From the NCBI GenBank assembly GCA_037176845.1, contig JAYKXP010000007.1:372001-436000 (forward strand): a stretch of 64,000 nucleotides of DNA, read 5' to 3'. The notes below the pieces were generated by a model. It was not told where the DNA came from and did no database searches. It was given only the letters and a program-made list of their open reading frames with translations. Below, piece after piece: positions 42,869-54,000 of the stretch (positions are counted from its first letter, which is position 1; every line of letters begins with the position of its first letter). A program made the translations under genes and the position numbers. The DNA is from Paramarasmius palmivorus (Eukaryota; Basidiomycota; Agaricomycetes; Agaricales; Marasmiaceae).

Positions 42869-44460
42869 ATGTCTTCCCCAATTCCAGAGGTATACATCGC
42901 TTCTCTGACTCTGGTAAAAGTCGTCCTCTTGCCGGTCTGCACGCTATCGGTGTGTCTTAAAGCCAACCTTGCTCATAGCTGATTTTGTTAAATCTTATCT
43001 ACCCCATTTATAGGCTATGTATCTCGCTTATGGTACGTTCAAATCATACAAGTAGGAGGACCGCTGCATACTACCTTCCCTAGGCATCTACGTTGTGCTC
43101 TTCGGGACATACATCTATATGATGCGGGTCTGCAAGTATGACGGCGAAAGGCTTAATAGCAGGCTCTATACCGCGCTGGCCGTGACCCTCTTTGTGCTAT
43201 CAACATTTTTTGTAGTGAACCATACGATCTATCTGGTATATGAATCGGTCGTGCGCTTCAATACTCTAAAGAATGGAGACTACGAACTCTTGTACAACTA
43301 CTTGAGCTTCAGCGATGTCCGGAGGAGGATCATCGTGTACTTCATACATCTCCTGTTCAGGTTTCCAGCGCTTACTCCCTGCCAACTCAGCTCGATTGGA
43401 GATTGGTTTCCTGTTCTTCTCAAGTAAGTTCTGCTTTGTCTCTAGACCCGATAGTGATACTAACACTGAAAACCAGCATCACGGCGGAATGGATGCTTGT
43501 TCGTGCGGCTACATCCCTCTTCTCCTATCGTTCATCACATGTTCACTGCAGATTCATCGATGCTACGTGATCTGGGGTTGCAACAAAATAGTGGCGATTC
43601 CCTTGATACTGGCCTCGATCACCTTGAATGGTGAATACTCTTTAATTTGGGTTTAGGGTCACAACATTGATATTTCGGATCCAGCTCTTGGAATCACCAG
43701 CATCATCCTGGAGATAGTCAGAATAAATGCTTTGGCCCACGAAACATACATCGAGAATCTGATCGTGATTGGTGATATAATCAATTTTGCATGGAATATT
43801 GGTTGTGTCCTTAATAACCTTGTTATTACTCTGCTGACCGGTACGTATTTCGATGCCTCAGAAGTGAGATGGCTGACTTCGTTTGTGCAGCGGGACGTAT
43901 CTGGTGGATTAACCGCCAGATCCGTGCACTAGGCGTTTACACGAGTGACAGATGCATTCGTTCCGTCTACAGGTCTGTGTGAGTTGGTTCATGCTTGATA
44001 TTATATTAAGCATGCTATTCACAATGACATATCTTTCATGTCATAGACTCGAGTCCGGGATGGTATATCCAGTCTTGGTTGGGATATCGCTGATCCTGGA
44101 GAACACAGTACCAGACCCTGTGTTCGCTTTTGATATTTTCCCTATTGTCACCCTAAGCGCTGTGAGAAAACACCCATCTAGTCTCTTTGGCAGTTCTGAT
44201 CGGCGTTATAGGGAATCGCTCCAACGTTGATAATGGTCAGGGCAAAACTCGGCAAGAATATCGAAAACATGCAGGACATTGTTTCCGATATTCACTTTAC
44301 CAGTCAGCCAGCGCTACGGGGGATTGGGGGTACAAGTGTCGCTGGGTCTCAGGCGCAGGTTTATTCGATTGGTAACCTTGGAATCATGGCAGATGTCGAC
44401 GGGGGTGAGGAGCGACATAGTGTATTAGTCAATGAGAAGAAACCTACTGTAGCCGTGTAA
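42869..44460 (+). CDS. Multi-pass fungal integral membrane protein
   Basis: Seven-helix-like membrane protein of a family widespread in mushrooms and usually left unnamed. The start is ATG 42869 (MSSPIPEVYIASLTLVKVVL). Exons join through short introns as AMYLAYG/IYVVLFGTYIYM, VYFIHLLFS/ITAEWML, and AEWML/IHRCYVIWGCNKIVAI; then come PLILASITLN and LIVIGDIINFAWNIGCVLNN, followed by GRIWWINRQIRALG. The end reads ESGMVYPVLVGISLILE and APTLIMVRAKLGKNIENMQD, then DIHFTSQPALRGIGGTS and a cytosolic tail ending KKPTVAV. The motif HRCYVIWG and the RAKLGxN segment are the family's hallmarks as I know them. The function is unknown; a receptor-like role is sometimes suggested but not shown. Confidence 0.75.
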
Positions 44461-44948
44461 TGAATACTGTTACATGATCGCCCTTGGCTTACTGAACGAT
44501 TATAATTCAATGAAGCGAGGCTTAGGACACTGATAGAGGTTGTCAAATGATTAAGTACGAGGAACGAAGTGACGTGACTCACTCGGATTGCATACGTAGC
44601 CGCTTCAACCGAAGAGAAATCGCTGTCTCGAAAAGAAGATGTTTCTGGACAAACGAAACACGGCTCCATTGTCAGCCAATCGGATTCGTGCCGAAGGGCT
44701 TTCAGGAAAAACGTCGGCGAGATATGTAGTAGGAACCGATTACTAGTGCTTGCAACTCGACCGGCATCAGCGATTCCCAGTTTCGTTCAATCCCTCAAGA
44801 AACCTATGTCGGGAGGCTTCAGGTGGCTTCACAATGTCACAAGATTTCCGCTTTGCGTAAACTGGGCGCCATAACACGTAGGGGCACTCAGCAAGAGCCA
44901 CTGGCGTCATCTTTTCCATCATCTCCTCGACCTTTCTTCCACACCACC
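44461..44948. other. Intergenic region
   Basis: 488 bp between two plus-strand genes. No supported gene. A CT/CA-rich stretch lies just before the ATG at 44949 (ccaccatg context), resembling a strong fungal start context. Confidence 0.5.
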
Positions 44949-45320
44949 ATGAGCGACGAATATCACAACAAAGGTTACAAAAATACCTTAGTCGACGACT
45001 GTAAGCACAGAATCAGCTATTTTCTGAGAATGTCGTTTACATTATTCATAGCTGTCACTAAAACTGGGGTGAACCTCGACGAAGCGACCAAGAACTACCC
45101 TCCTCAAGGCGGCGATTGTACGTCTCCGAAAGCTATCTTCCATTCTTCCAATTATGCCTATGATGAACCGCTTCTTTCAGCTACATCTTCTGGCGGGTAT
45201 GGCTCAGCCGACACGTCGAAGTCTCTCATCGACCAGTCGACAAACGGAGGTAACTTGAAGGGAGAAATTCAAGACGCTAAGCAGGGTATCGATGAGGAAA
45301 CAAGACGGGCCGTATCATAA
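44949..45320 (+). CDS. Small hydrophilic protein (85 aa)
   Basis: Three exons (44949-45000, 45052-45117, 45181-45320) give 85 residues. It begins MSDEYHNKGYKNTLVDDSVT, continues KTGVNLDEATKNYPPQGGD and ends QDAKQGIDEETRRAVS. It is charged and lacks a signal peptide or membrane segment. The start has a good context (caccATGAG), and both introns have canonical ends (GTAAGC/ATAG, GTACGT/TCAG), which supports a real gene. I do not recognise the family; its composition resembles small stress-induced or conidiation-associated proteins, which is only an impression. Confidence 0.55.
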   Translation: MSDEYHNKGYKNTLVDDCKHRISYFLRMSFTLFIAVTKTGVNLDEATKNYPPQGGDCTSPKAIFHSSNYAYDEPLLSATSSGGYGSADTSKSLIDQSTNGGNLKGEIQDAKQGIDEETRRAVS

Positions 45321-45930
45321 ATAGGTTAAGCTAGGTGGGATTCACTGTGGGCTGCTCTTACAAGCCTCAGACCTAATCGTTTACGTTCTAGGATCTGGAA
45401 ATCGTTGCACCCCTGTATAGCATGAGCATAATCATAGTCAGCTGAACAAGATACCCCAACCCATTGAATCACGGTTCCTGTTGCGCAAATCTGCTCACCT
45501 CGTGTCCAAGAGGCAGGTATTCAAACCAAGGCCCCATTTTGTCCCCATTCGCACCTGCAATCAAGAATTCCGATCATTCATTGAGGCCGTACATCACCGC
45601 GGTTGAAATTAGCCCGAGAGTCAGTTACGGTCCCTTCGTTACTTTCGGTTCAGGAGTTACTCGAATGAATGGCTTTGGCCTTTCTTGGTGCGGAGAAGAG
45701 AGGAACCCCCATATACACGCGACGCCAGTCGATCGGCCGCAAACGCCTCAATCCGGCTCCGGAGCCCTAGTCCATAATTGTCTTGATTTATATAGGCTGA
45801 CTATTTGCAGATATAATTCAGATTTCTGCCCCCTCTAACCATATGTTCGCGCACCAGTCTGACTACACTCGTGAGTTACATCGGTCTTTCTGACTTCGAC
45901 TTGATCTCACCCTCCCAAATAGTCGAATCC
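45321..45930. other. 610 bp region without a gene
   Basis: A 124-codon plus frame at 45464-45838 has no recognisable domain and ordinary intergenic composition. The F-box-like gene promoter is presumably at the right end. Confidence 0.45.
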
Positions 45931-46899
45931 ATGGAACGGTCCGTCCTGCTTCATGAAGAGACGCGACTCGTTGCAGAATTGTCACGTATACGAACAAAGC
46001 TGAACGCTCTCACTTCGATAGCAGTTCTTCCCCCTGAAGTCCTCCTTCAGATCATGACCATATGTGCGCAGCGTACACATCCTTGTACACGTAGGGGCCA
46101 CCGTAACGTTCTGGCATTCAGCCAAGTTTGTCGCCAGTGGCGAATTCTGGCACTTCAGACATCTAGTCTATGGTCGACAATCGACCTATGCAACGTCGCC
46201 TACGCTTCCGCATATCTGACTCGTTCCAAGGACGCCCCCATCTCACTTGAGGCTGTATCACCGCTCAAAGCCTACAATGAACCCCTAGAGCAACACAAAC
46301 GCCGTATACGCTCTATCGACGCCATCCTCTTCCCAGACTGTATGCTCGCGTTGTTCCGCAGCATTGATACAGCCGATATTATCGTGCTCAAAAACCTTAC
46401 AGAGCTTAACCTACGGATTCCATCCATCGCCGCACACGTGGATTTGTCGTGTTTGCAGATACCTGCCGTACGAAGGTTGACTTTGGAAGGTGTAAAGGTC
46501 GATTGGGAGTCGTGTCAGGGTTTGATGAGCCTCAGGTTATGTGGACTCGTGGCCACTCATGCCCCGACGTATCGGGAGCTACTTGGGATGCTTGGAAGGT
46601 CGCCATTGGTGGAAGAGATACATTTGGAGGACGTCGTTCCTGGGGATGCTGATTACAGGTGCCAATCGAAGATACCGCTGCTTCATCTAAACAAAGTGGC
46701 AGTGATGTCGAAACAGGCAGACTGTGTACCTATTTTGCAGGAGGCTTTGCTTATTCCGTCTACGGCGCAAGTCAAGCTTAGATCTTCTGGAGCAGCTAGA
46801 TGGATGACCAGCTCGCCTGGGATTTTCTTCTCGGCTCATCCAGCATCCTCTCCGGACGCCTTGCATCACCATGTCTACAGTACAGCCATTGTATTCTGA
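45931..46899 (+). CDS. F-box-like protein, short
   Basis: Intronless, 322 residues. The opening coiled-coil (LVAELSRIRTKLNALTSIAV) runs into the F-box-like segment LPPEVLLQIMTICAQRTHP with CRQWRILALQTSSLWSTIDL, the layout of the large mushroom F-box-like family. The Leu-rich part follows: LTELNLRIPSIAAHVDLSCL and VRRLTLEGVKVDWESCQGLM, then LLGMLGRSPLVEEIHLEDVV. The sequence stops soon after LLHLNKVAV, where relatives usually carry a further hundred or more residues, so the C-terminus may be truncated. The start is ATG 45931 (MERSVLLHEETR); the open frame upstream begins without an ATG. Confidence 0.75.
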   Translation: MERSVLLHEETRLVAELSRIRTKLNALTSIAVLPPEVLLQIMTICAQRTHPCTRRGHRNVLAFSQVCRQWRILALQTSSLWSTIDLCNVAYASAYLTRSKDAPISLEAVSPLKAYNEPLEQHKRRIRSIDAILFPDCMLALFRSIDTADIIVLKNLTELNLRIPSIAAHVDLSCLQIPAVRRLTLEGVKVDWESCQGLMSLRLCGLVATHAPTYRELLGMLGRSPLVEEIHLEDVVPGDADYRCQSKIPLLHLNKVAVMSKQADCVPILQEALLIPSTAQVKLRSSGAARWMTSSPGIFFSAHPASSPDALHHHVYSTAIVF

Positions 46900-47230
46900 T
46901 ATGTGATACACTCGTGGTTTTCTATCTACTAGTCAACGGAATACAGACGTATATTTGGACGTAAATACCTAGCTGCGCGGTGCGCATAGTATGACAGCCA
47001 AGTTTACCGTTCCTAGCTGATGCTTATCACTCCACAATCCACTTCTCCGTAGACCAGCGTCGACCTCATAACAACCTCATAACATACACTCATGACATCA
47101 ACTATGAAATCTTGTGCTTCCATTCTCTACGAATCGACGTTGTCGGCTGGATATTTAAAGGAACACGGAAACCTCGAGTATCCTTATTGTATTGATCCTC
47201 GTCTAATTCTTTCAAACACACTTCATCACT
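46900..47230. other. Intergenic region
   Basis: 331 bp. It holds a TATA-like element (atatttaaag, 47151-47160) 71 bp before the ATG at 47231; otherwise nothing is recognised. Confidence 0.5.
47151..47160 (+). promoter_or_regulatory. TATA-like element of the 77-aa protein gene
   Basis: atatttaaag, 71 bp upstream of the ATG at 47231. Confidence 0.35.
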
Positions 47231-47526
47231 ATGAACCAAAACTTTGTCGGTAGCGAAAAAGTCGGCCAATTCCCGAAAGGGGCGACTATGCAACTCGACG
47301 TGAACAAGCTCGAGCAAGCCGAACAGGACCGATTAGCAAAAGGCGCTGAGAATCCTGGTGCTGCAAAGAGAGCTGCTGTGGCCAACCGAAATCCCGCAGG
47401 TATGTGCCATTCGGATTGTGGTTTTCCTAACTTGTTGCTAAACAGAGTTGTTCACCTTTAGAATTCGACGCTAAGACCGGTGGCGGTCATGGCGACACCA
47501 AGCCAACGCAAGACCCAGTCATGTGA
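47231..47526 (+). CDS. Small hydrophilic protein (77 aa)
   Basis: Two exons (47231-47399 and 47462-47526) give 77 residues. The sequence begins MNQNFVGSEKVGQFPKGATM, continues QLDVNKLEQAEQDRLAKGAE and PGAAKRAAVANRNPAEFD, and ends DTKPTQDPVM. It is charged, helical in the middle, and without signal peptide or membrane segment. The intron has canonical ends (GTATGT, TTTAG), and the frame runs on in the same style across the join. A TATA-like element and a clean 5' region support expression. The family is not recognised. Like the 85-residue protein at 44949, it may be a small stress-type protein, which is inference. Confidence 0.6.
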
Positions 47527-47718
47527 ACCCTCTAGACGCGTGGGTACTCTTGGTCCTACACAACCCGGGCAGTGTCGATCCTAACGTGTCCCCTTTCGTA
47601 GATCTTCAACAGCAGTTAATGTATTTTTGTAGAGCTAGAAGTGTATCAATATAGAAAGCTTGGGTTCTGCCATGAGAGTGTGAATCGTACGATAGCTCCA
47701 GAGAAAAAGCATCAGAAT

Positions 47719-49050
47719 ATGGTGGGGTCAGTGAGAGACGATAGCCCCGAGAAGACAGAGGTCCAAGATTGGCTTCCAATAGCTGTCAATCTCGAAGCTC
47801 CTTCGCAGGAAGTGACATCATCGCGAGATCATAAGCATCTATCAAAGAAATTAAAATCAGCTCTCGTCTGGCTTGTGCTCCCTTGCTGTCTCCACCCACC
47901 ACATACTCACTACAGCATGACAGGACGACGACCAAGATGGGCCTTGCAGATGGAGGCCGTTATGTGGAGGAATCTAATGGATATTGGAATGCGCATGCAT
48001 GCAATGGCGTCACCTCCCGCGCCATCACCGAGTCGTACGATATCCATCCCAGCTCGTATATCGCGTGAGGGCAACATCCCTCTACACTTTTACTTCCCTA
48101 AATCGTACGATGCTGAGAAGAGGAGAATATACCCGGTCGTCATCAACTTCCACGGTGGAGGATTCACCATCGGACGCGCGACAGACGATGCACGTTGGGC
48201 AAGGGCAGTGGTAGATTACGCCGAAGCAGTGGTCGTGTCTGTGGATTATAGGCTTGCTCCGGAGCACCCATTTCCGACGGCGATAGAGGATGGAGTAGAC
48301 GCAGCACTATATTTGATCGATCATGCAGAGGAGTTCAGGTTGGATCCAGATCGCGTTGCATTTAGTGGATTCTCTGCTGGAGGTAATATGTCATTCAGCG
48401 TGCCAATCAGGCTTGCTGAGGAGTATCGCCTACAGAGACAGAGGGAAGGGAAGCCGGAAGAAGGAGGACCAGGACCTAGCTCTATTCGCCAAGGCACCAT
48501 AGTAGCAATCGCGTCGTGGTATCCATCGGTCGACTACACGAACAGTAGGGAAGAGCGACGAAAGACCAATGTCCGCAGAGACAAGGATCTTCCCAAGTTC
48601 TTCACGAATTTGTTCGACTCGAGCTACTTGTATCCGGCACACGGTGTTGACCTTCGCTCGCCGTGGTTGAGTCCAGGTATCGCGCCGGACTCAATGATCA
48701 AAGATCTTCCAGAGAACATCGTCTTGTACACGTGTGAATGGGACGAGCTACGAGCCGAGGGAGAGAGGTTCTACGAGAGGTTGGTGAACGACTTTGGGAA
48801 GCAGGTCGTATACAAGAAGGTAACGGGGGTAGCACACGCATTCGACAAGACCCCTAATCCCTTCCGCTGGGACCCGAAGATTGAGGAGTTATATCAGGAT
48901 GCTTGCAAGGAGTTGAGGGCCGTATTCTACGGCGGAACGACGGAGAGTGTTATGGAGATGGCCATTGAAGAGGAAAAGGAAGGACCTCAGGGTATGGTCG
49001 AAACTAGAGTTGAGGTCATGGAATTGCCAAAGACCGGTACCAGTTTATAA
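47719..49050 (+). CDS. Alpha/beta hydrolase (hormone-sensitive-lipase-like esterase)
   Basis: Intronless, 443 residues from ATG 47719 (MVGSVRDDSPEKTEVQDWLP). It has the HSL-family oxyanion motif VVINFHGGGFTIGRATDDAR, VVVSVDYRLAPEHPFPTAIE and the nucleophile elbow VAFSGFSAGGNMSFS with the catalytic Ser. The acid lies probably in YTCEWDELRAEGERF, and the catalytic His in VTGVAHAFDKTPN. About 100 N-terminal residues precede the fold, including a hydrophobic stretch (LKSALVWLVLPCCLHPP) that could be a membrane anchor. Such enzymes hydrolyse short-chain esters; the natural substrate is unknown. Confidence 0.88.
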   Translation: MVGSVRDDSPEKTEVQDWLPIAVNLEAPSQEVTSSRDHKHLSKKLKSALVWLVLPCCLHPPHTHYSMTGRRPRWALQMEAVMWRNLMDIGMRMHAMASPPAPSPSRTISIPARISREGNIPLHFYFPKSYDAEKRRIYPVVINFHGGGFTIGRATDDARWARAVVDYAEAVVVSVDYRLAPEHPFPTAIEDGVDAALYLIDHAEEFRLDPDRVAFSGFSAGGNMSFSVPIRLAEEYRLQRQREGKPEEGGPGPSSIRQGTIVAIASWYPSVDYTNSREERRKTNVRRDKDLPKFFTNLFDSSYLYPAHGVDLRSPWLSPGIAPDSMIKDLPENIVLYTCEWDELRAEGERFYERLVNDFGKQVVYKKVTGVAHAFDKTPNPFRWDPKIEELYQDACKELRAVFYGGTTESVMEMAIEEEKEGPQGMVETRVEVMELPKTGTSL

Positions 49051-49281
49051 CTTGATACATAGGCTAGTTTTCTGGGACATTGGTCGATGGTTTAACGTTT
49101 AGGTTTCGTATAATTTTGCGATGTAAAGGTTCGAGAACAAGCCACTGTGGGAAATCAGTTGACGGGCCGAGTCAGATAACGGTCCAGGGTTATCTTATCA
49201 AGCAATACCTCCGCGAAAGCGGAAAGCTTGCCTTTTACTCTCCCACCAACGTGTTGCCCAGTCTGATTCTACACCACCACC

Positions 49282-50688
49282 ATGTCTGACATAGAACCAA
49301 CAAAGACTACTACTGCAGCTGAGCCTACCCCAGCCCAGCCCGTCGTCACCCAGGATGATATCCAAGAAGAAGCCAAGAATGTCGAAGCTGTAAAGGCTGA
49401 CGCTGACCAACCAGCTGCACCACAGCCAGCAACTGCTCCTACTTCTGAACCTGCTGTAGCTGTACCCCCGGCTGCACCAACAACGGCACCAGAAGCAAAG
49501 ACCGAACCCAAAGCTGCCGAGCCCTCAAAGACGGAAGAGAAAGTTGCTGAAGAGCCTCAGAATGCACTCACCGAACGATTCACACAGGCTGAATGGAACG
49601 CGCTCAAAGAGTTCAGGGTGCGTGTGCAGTCGCCCAATATGTGAACAAGATGCTGAAATATATTCTCTGCAGAAATCACTACCGGAGATGCTCGCAGCCG
49701 CGTATACGGAAAAGGCAGATGCTAAAACATCACCTATAACACTATGGGGAGTCAAGATTGACCCTGCCAATCCCCTCGATGCTAAAACGAGTGTGGTTCT
49801 GATGAAGTTTTTGAGGGCCAGGTAAACTATCATTCGCCTTTGAACGGACCTTTGAACTGATAAACGTAGGAATCTCAACCCGACCGCAGCTCACGATATG
49901 TTTGTCGCCACCCTTCGTTGGCGTGATGAATTCAACGTGGAAGCTGCATGCAAGGAAGAGTTTCCTGATGATGTCTTCGGAAAGCTTGGCTACATTTATG
50001 GCAAGGACAAAGAAGGCAGACCGGTCGTGTAAGTGATATGTCTATGATAACATGCCACGGCGTCTACTGATATTCAATAGGTATAACGTATATGGCGGCA
50101 ACAAGGACATCAAAGCCGTTTTTGGTGACGTTCAGCGTTTCCTAAGGTCGGTGATCACTGATTGTCTTCGCATCTTATCTGATAACATGTCTTTCCCAAA
50201 CTGGCAGATGGCGAGTCGCGTTCATGGAGAAGAGCCTTCAGAAACTTGACTTTGAAACCGTAGATCAAATGATACAAGTTCATGGTACGCCCACCTTATA
50301 ATCCTGTCTGACTTGCAACTCACCAACCTTTGTACAGATTACGAAGGCGTCTCCATGTCGAGCCGTGATGCCAATTCCAAGAACGCTGCCTCAGAGGCTA
50401 GCAGTATCTTCTCTAACCACTACCCTGAACTTCTCGTAAGTCGCTCCCGGTTGCCGGTTTCCCAATCTCACTGATGCGCGCACTCTCCAGTACAAGAAAT
50501 TCTTCGTTAACGTGCCATCATATCTCACTTGGATTTTCTGGATATTCAAGCCTCTCCTTCCCGCTGCGACACTCGCCAAGATGTCCGTTGTTGGGACTGG
50601 CGCACATACTATCGGCAAGTCCTTACTTCCACATGTGAATGCCAAGGATCTGCCGAAGCGATATGGGGGTGAGGCAGATGCGTTTTGA
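49282..50688 (+). CDS. SFH5: Sec14-like CRAL-TRIO protein, Sfh5 type
   Basis: Phosphatidylinositol-transfer-like protein. The N-terminus is disordered and Ala/Pro/Glu-rich (about 95 residues), followed by TERFTQAEWNALKEFR/KSLP and LWGVKIDPANPLDAKTSVVL MKFLRARNLNP, the CRAL-TRIO N-terminal region with its conserved KFLRAR. The lipid-binding domain contains MFVATLRWRDEFNVEAACKE, LGYIYGKDKEGRPVV/YNVYGG, WRVAFMEKSLQKLDF and VNVPSYLTWIFWIFKPLLP; the end reads LPKRYGGEADAF. Seven or so introns of about 55 nt join in frame, with the stop at 50686-50688. The WGVxIDPxNPLDAKTSVVLMKFLRA block is typical of Sfh5 homologues. Yeast Sfh5 has been described as a haem-binding member of the family; I did not check whether the ligand residues are kept here. 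Confidence 0.88.
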
Positions 50689-51033
50689 GGGGATTTTGGA
50701 TGGGATTTAGTTGAGGGGCTTTAGTTGATTCTCACGGATTTTTCACATTTACGGATTTTGACCGTCTCTGCTTGCATTCTTACTTCCTACTTACGATTCA
50801 CATTATACCTTGATCAGTAGTGACATTTCTTTCTAATGAATCCATTGTCGTAGATCTTTTGACTATTGACTTTCGAATACCCTAATACTTGTATGATTGT
50901 TGGATATCACGAATCGTGACAGCCTCGTCTCTTGGAATCCGGCCACCATTCATTGATTTTCTCCGTGTATGCAGAGCCGATACTTGTTTGGTGCGCCGTA
51001 TATAGTATACATGGTTTTACGGGTTGGCTATTA
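50689..51033. other. Convergent intergenic region
   Basis: 345 bp between the ends of the Sfh5-type and P450 genes; no gene seen. Confidence 0.5.
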
Positions 51034-54000
51034 CTACTCAAAAACATCTGTCGCATATCTCCCTTTCAACAAGACATCCAGATCAGCTTTGGCTACGCTG
51101 TCATCCTTCTCTGGATGGAGCTGCTTGTAGATCTCCGCCAGCCCTGCATTCACTTCCTTTGCAATCTGGTTGGAGCCACAGACATACAGCTATCACAATC
51201 CAGGGAGATCAGCCATCCATACGCTAGGAATGTTCAATCACTTACTTGAGCCTGCTTTCTGAATAACTCTACAACATCGTCCCTATCGTTCCACATGCGA
51301 CTTTAGGGTTGACGTTCAGTATGCTACGTGGACGAAGATCGATAATGACCTACTGTTGGATGTATTTGCAGTTCAAGGACTTATCCGAGGCCTTCGAGAA
51401 AGCCGAACGGATGTCAACGACACCCAGATCGCTCCATTCCTTGAGCTCGGTTTCCCCGTAGAGGAAGTCATCTTCTGGAGTACGGCATCCAAAGAACAAC
51501 AGGATCTTGCCGACATCCCGCCCCGACGCTTTTTGGATAGCGCGTTCCTAGCATATAGACCAATAGGCTCAGAGGCATATGAGTATAGACTGCACATCAC
51601 AAACCTGAATGAATCCACGGATTGGAGCAAGACCGGAGCCAGCGCAGAATGCAATAATAGGGACCGTGATATCTTGAGGTAGATGGAAGTTCACTGAGCC
51701 ACGAACCAGCATCTGGACGAGATCACCCGGTTGGAGGTTTGCAAGGAAATTAGATCCTACTCCCAGGAATGTCTTTGAAGAGTCGGATTTCAGTGGAGAC
51801 TCGAGCACGCTGACAGTGAGTGTCGCATGCTCAGGGTTCCATAATGGCGAGGAAGAGATAGAGTATTGCCTGATACGCATTGGTGGAAGCATTCGAAGGA
51901 AGACACCGAGGTCGATCTTGAGGTCGCCCTTGTGTGCTTCTAAAATGTCCAAAGCACTGAGCCTTGGGTCGAGCACCTTCTCCTGATATGAACCACTTAA
52001 TTCTTGGAGGGCGGATCGCGTAGCGTCAGTGGATGCGATCTCAGTTAGAATGCGGATATCGTGGGTGGTAATGGGCTGTGAAAGCTCGACGTAACCGCTC
52101 AAAACTTCCTTAATTGAAATGGCTTTATCTGTAGGCAAAGGTGTCGGACCAGTAGAAGAGATAATCACCTGCAAAACGTGGTCAAGGGGCTATCCGAATC
52201 AGTTGGTAAGACGAATGGACGTACTTCCTGCTCCTGGGAGAGACCAAAAAACGCAAGTACACGACGCACCACACTGTCAGGATTGCGCGGGAGTCTGTGT
52301 TAAAATGTAAATCAGATGACGAGGTTCAGTCGAAAGATTATAATACTGACATAGCCAGATAGTCACCGGTACGGTAAGTTAAACCGTCTGGCAGCGCAAA
52401 TTCGATGTGCCTTTTGACAGGATGACCCGGTTTAGTCAGGACAACATTGTTGATCACTTTGCCGAGACCAGCTCCGGTCTGGCGGAGCGCCGTGGCTCTC
52501 TGAGTTCCAGGGTCTACTGTCTTGACTTCTAGTCCGAACAATGAAGGCGTATCCGATTTCTGAACATCGTATTCCTAGAAAACATATGTCAGCGAATGTG
52601 GTTCTGCATTTTTCGGGCCCTTTACCTTCGCCAGAGCCGACCAAAGAGATACTGTAAACTCTTCAAAAACCTGGAAGAAGTCTCCTTTTCCGGAATCTGC
52701 TTCGCCACGAGCAATAACACGCTTTCCGCCCCTCTTCTCCATCAAATCATCGCAAAGCCTAGGAATGCGTTGAAGAGTGGCTGCCCAATCCGAGTTTCCA
52801 CACCCGAATACACCGAAGCGAACGCCCTTCAGTTCTTCTCCCTGAACGTTGGTGAGCCAGTCAACAAAGCGTGCAGCATTGTCCGCCGGCTGGCCTTTTC
52901 AATCTGTAAGTAATGGATAGCACGTAGCACCGCCCCAAACGAACCTTCGTATGAAGCAGTAAAGATAATCACTGGCCCATCAGTAGGGACTGCGCCTGCA
53001 AAAGAGTCCAGTGTGTCAAGTTTCGCTTTGAAGCCTGTGATATGTGTGAGCATTCAGTATGGATATGGGCAGATTAGATCACATATGTACCATGACTTGC
53101 AGCATCATTTGCAACCCTCTGCGCAAACGCTTCGGATGTCCCAGTGTTCGATCCATACAGGAGGTAAATTGGGGTACCGCCTGCTGTTTTGGCGTTACTA
53201 CTTGGGTCTGCACCTCCAACTGTTCTGGTTTGGGTCGGCACAAGGACTTGCTGAAGAGGTGGCCCAGTTTTCCGGAGTCGGGCTTTGATGTAGAAACTTT
53301 TGGGCTTTATAGTGAGGGATTGTTTGATGACAAGGGTGTAAGAAGGATCCGCAAGTTCGAGATCGAACTTTTGAACCATGGATGCTAAAATCAAAGAAAC
53401 CTCCTGCCAAGCGAAAGGTCTTCCAATGCACCCTCTCATTCCGTATCCAAACTATGTAGAACTTAGTACTGGAGGGGAATCTGACACCAGTTGTAAAACT
53501 CACAGGCTGCCAGGCGTTCGGCTGTTAACAACCACATTATGAACACCGACAATTGTAGATTGCGCAGATAACACACCGGAAGAGCTTCAAACTTTCCGTC
53601 CAACATCCTTTCCGGTTTGAATTCCTCAGCCTGCATGGTCAAGCTCAGCATGTACGACGTTGCAAGACGGGTTGAACTTACATCGTCGCCCCAAATAGTG
53701 GTATCTCTATGGTTGAGCCATTCTTGACATACGAGACGAGTCCCCTTTTTGATGAAGTACTTTCCATTCAATAGTGTGGTATCCTCGAGGCTAAAAACGC
53801 CGCGCTGAGAGGCAGTAGGGCAAAGCTGAACTGAATGTGAGCGAGCAGAAGCAGGATAGCGCACACTAGACATACACGCAAGGATTCTCTCATCACGGCT
53901 GAGAAAAGGAACCACCAAGTCAGTTTGAATGGCTCACAGTTAGAACGGTTTCCGCGTACCGACGAGATATGGCATATTCCCGAGGTCTTCTGCTTTCATT

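Noticed and set aside
45464..45838. 124-codon plus-strand open frame
   Set aside because: No recognisable content, no typical start context and no coherent protein pattern.
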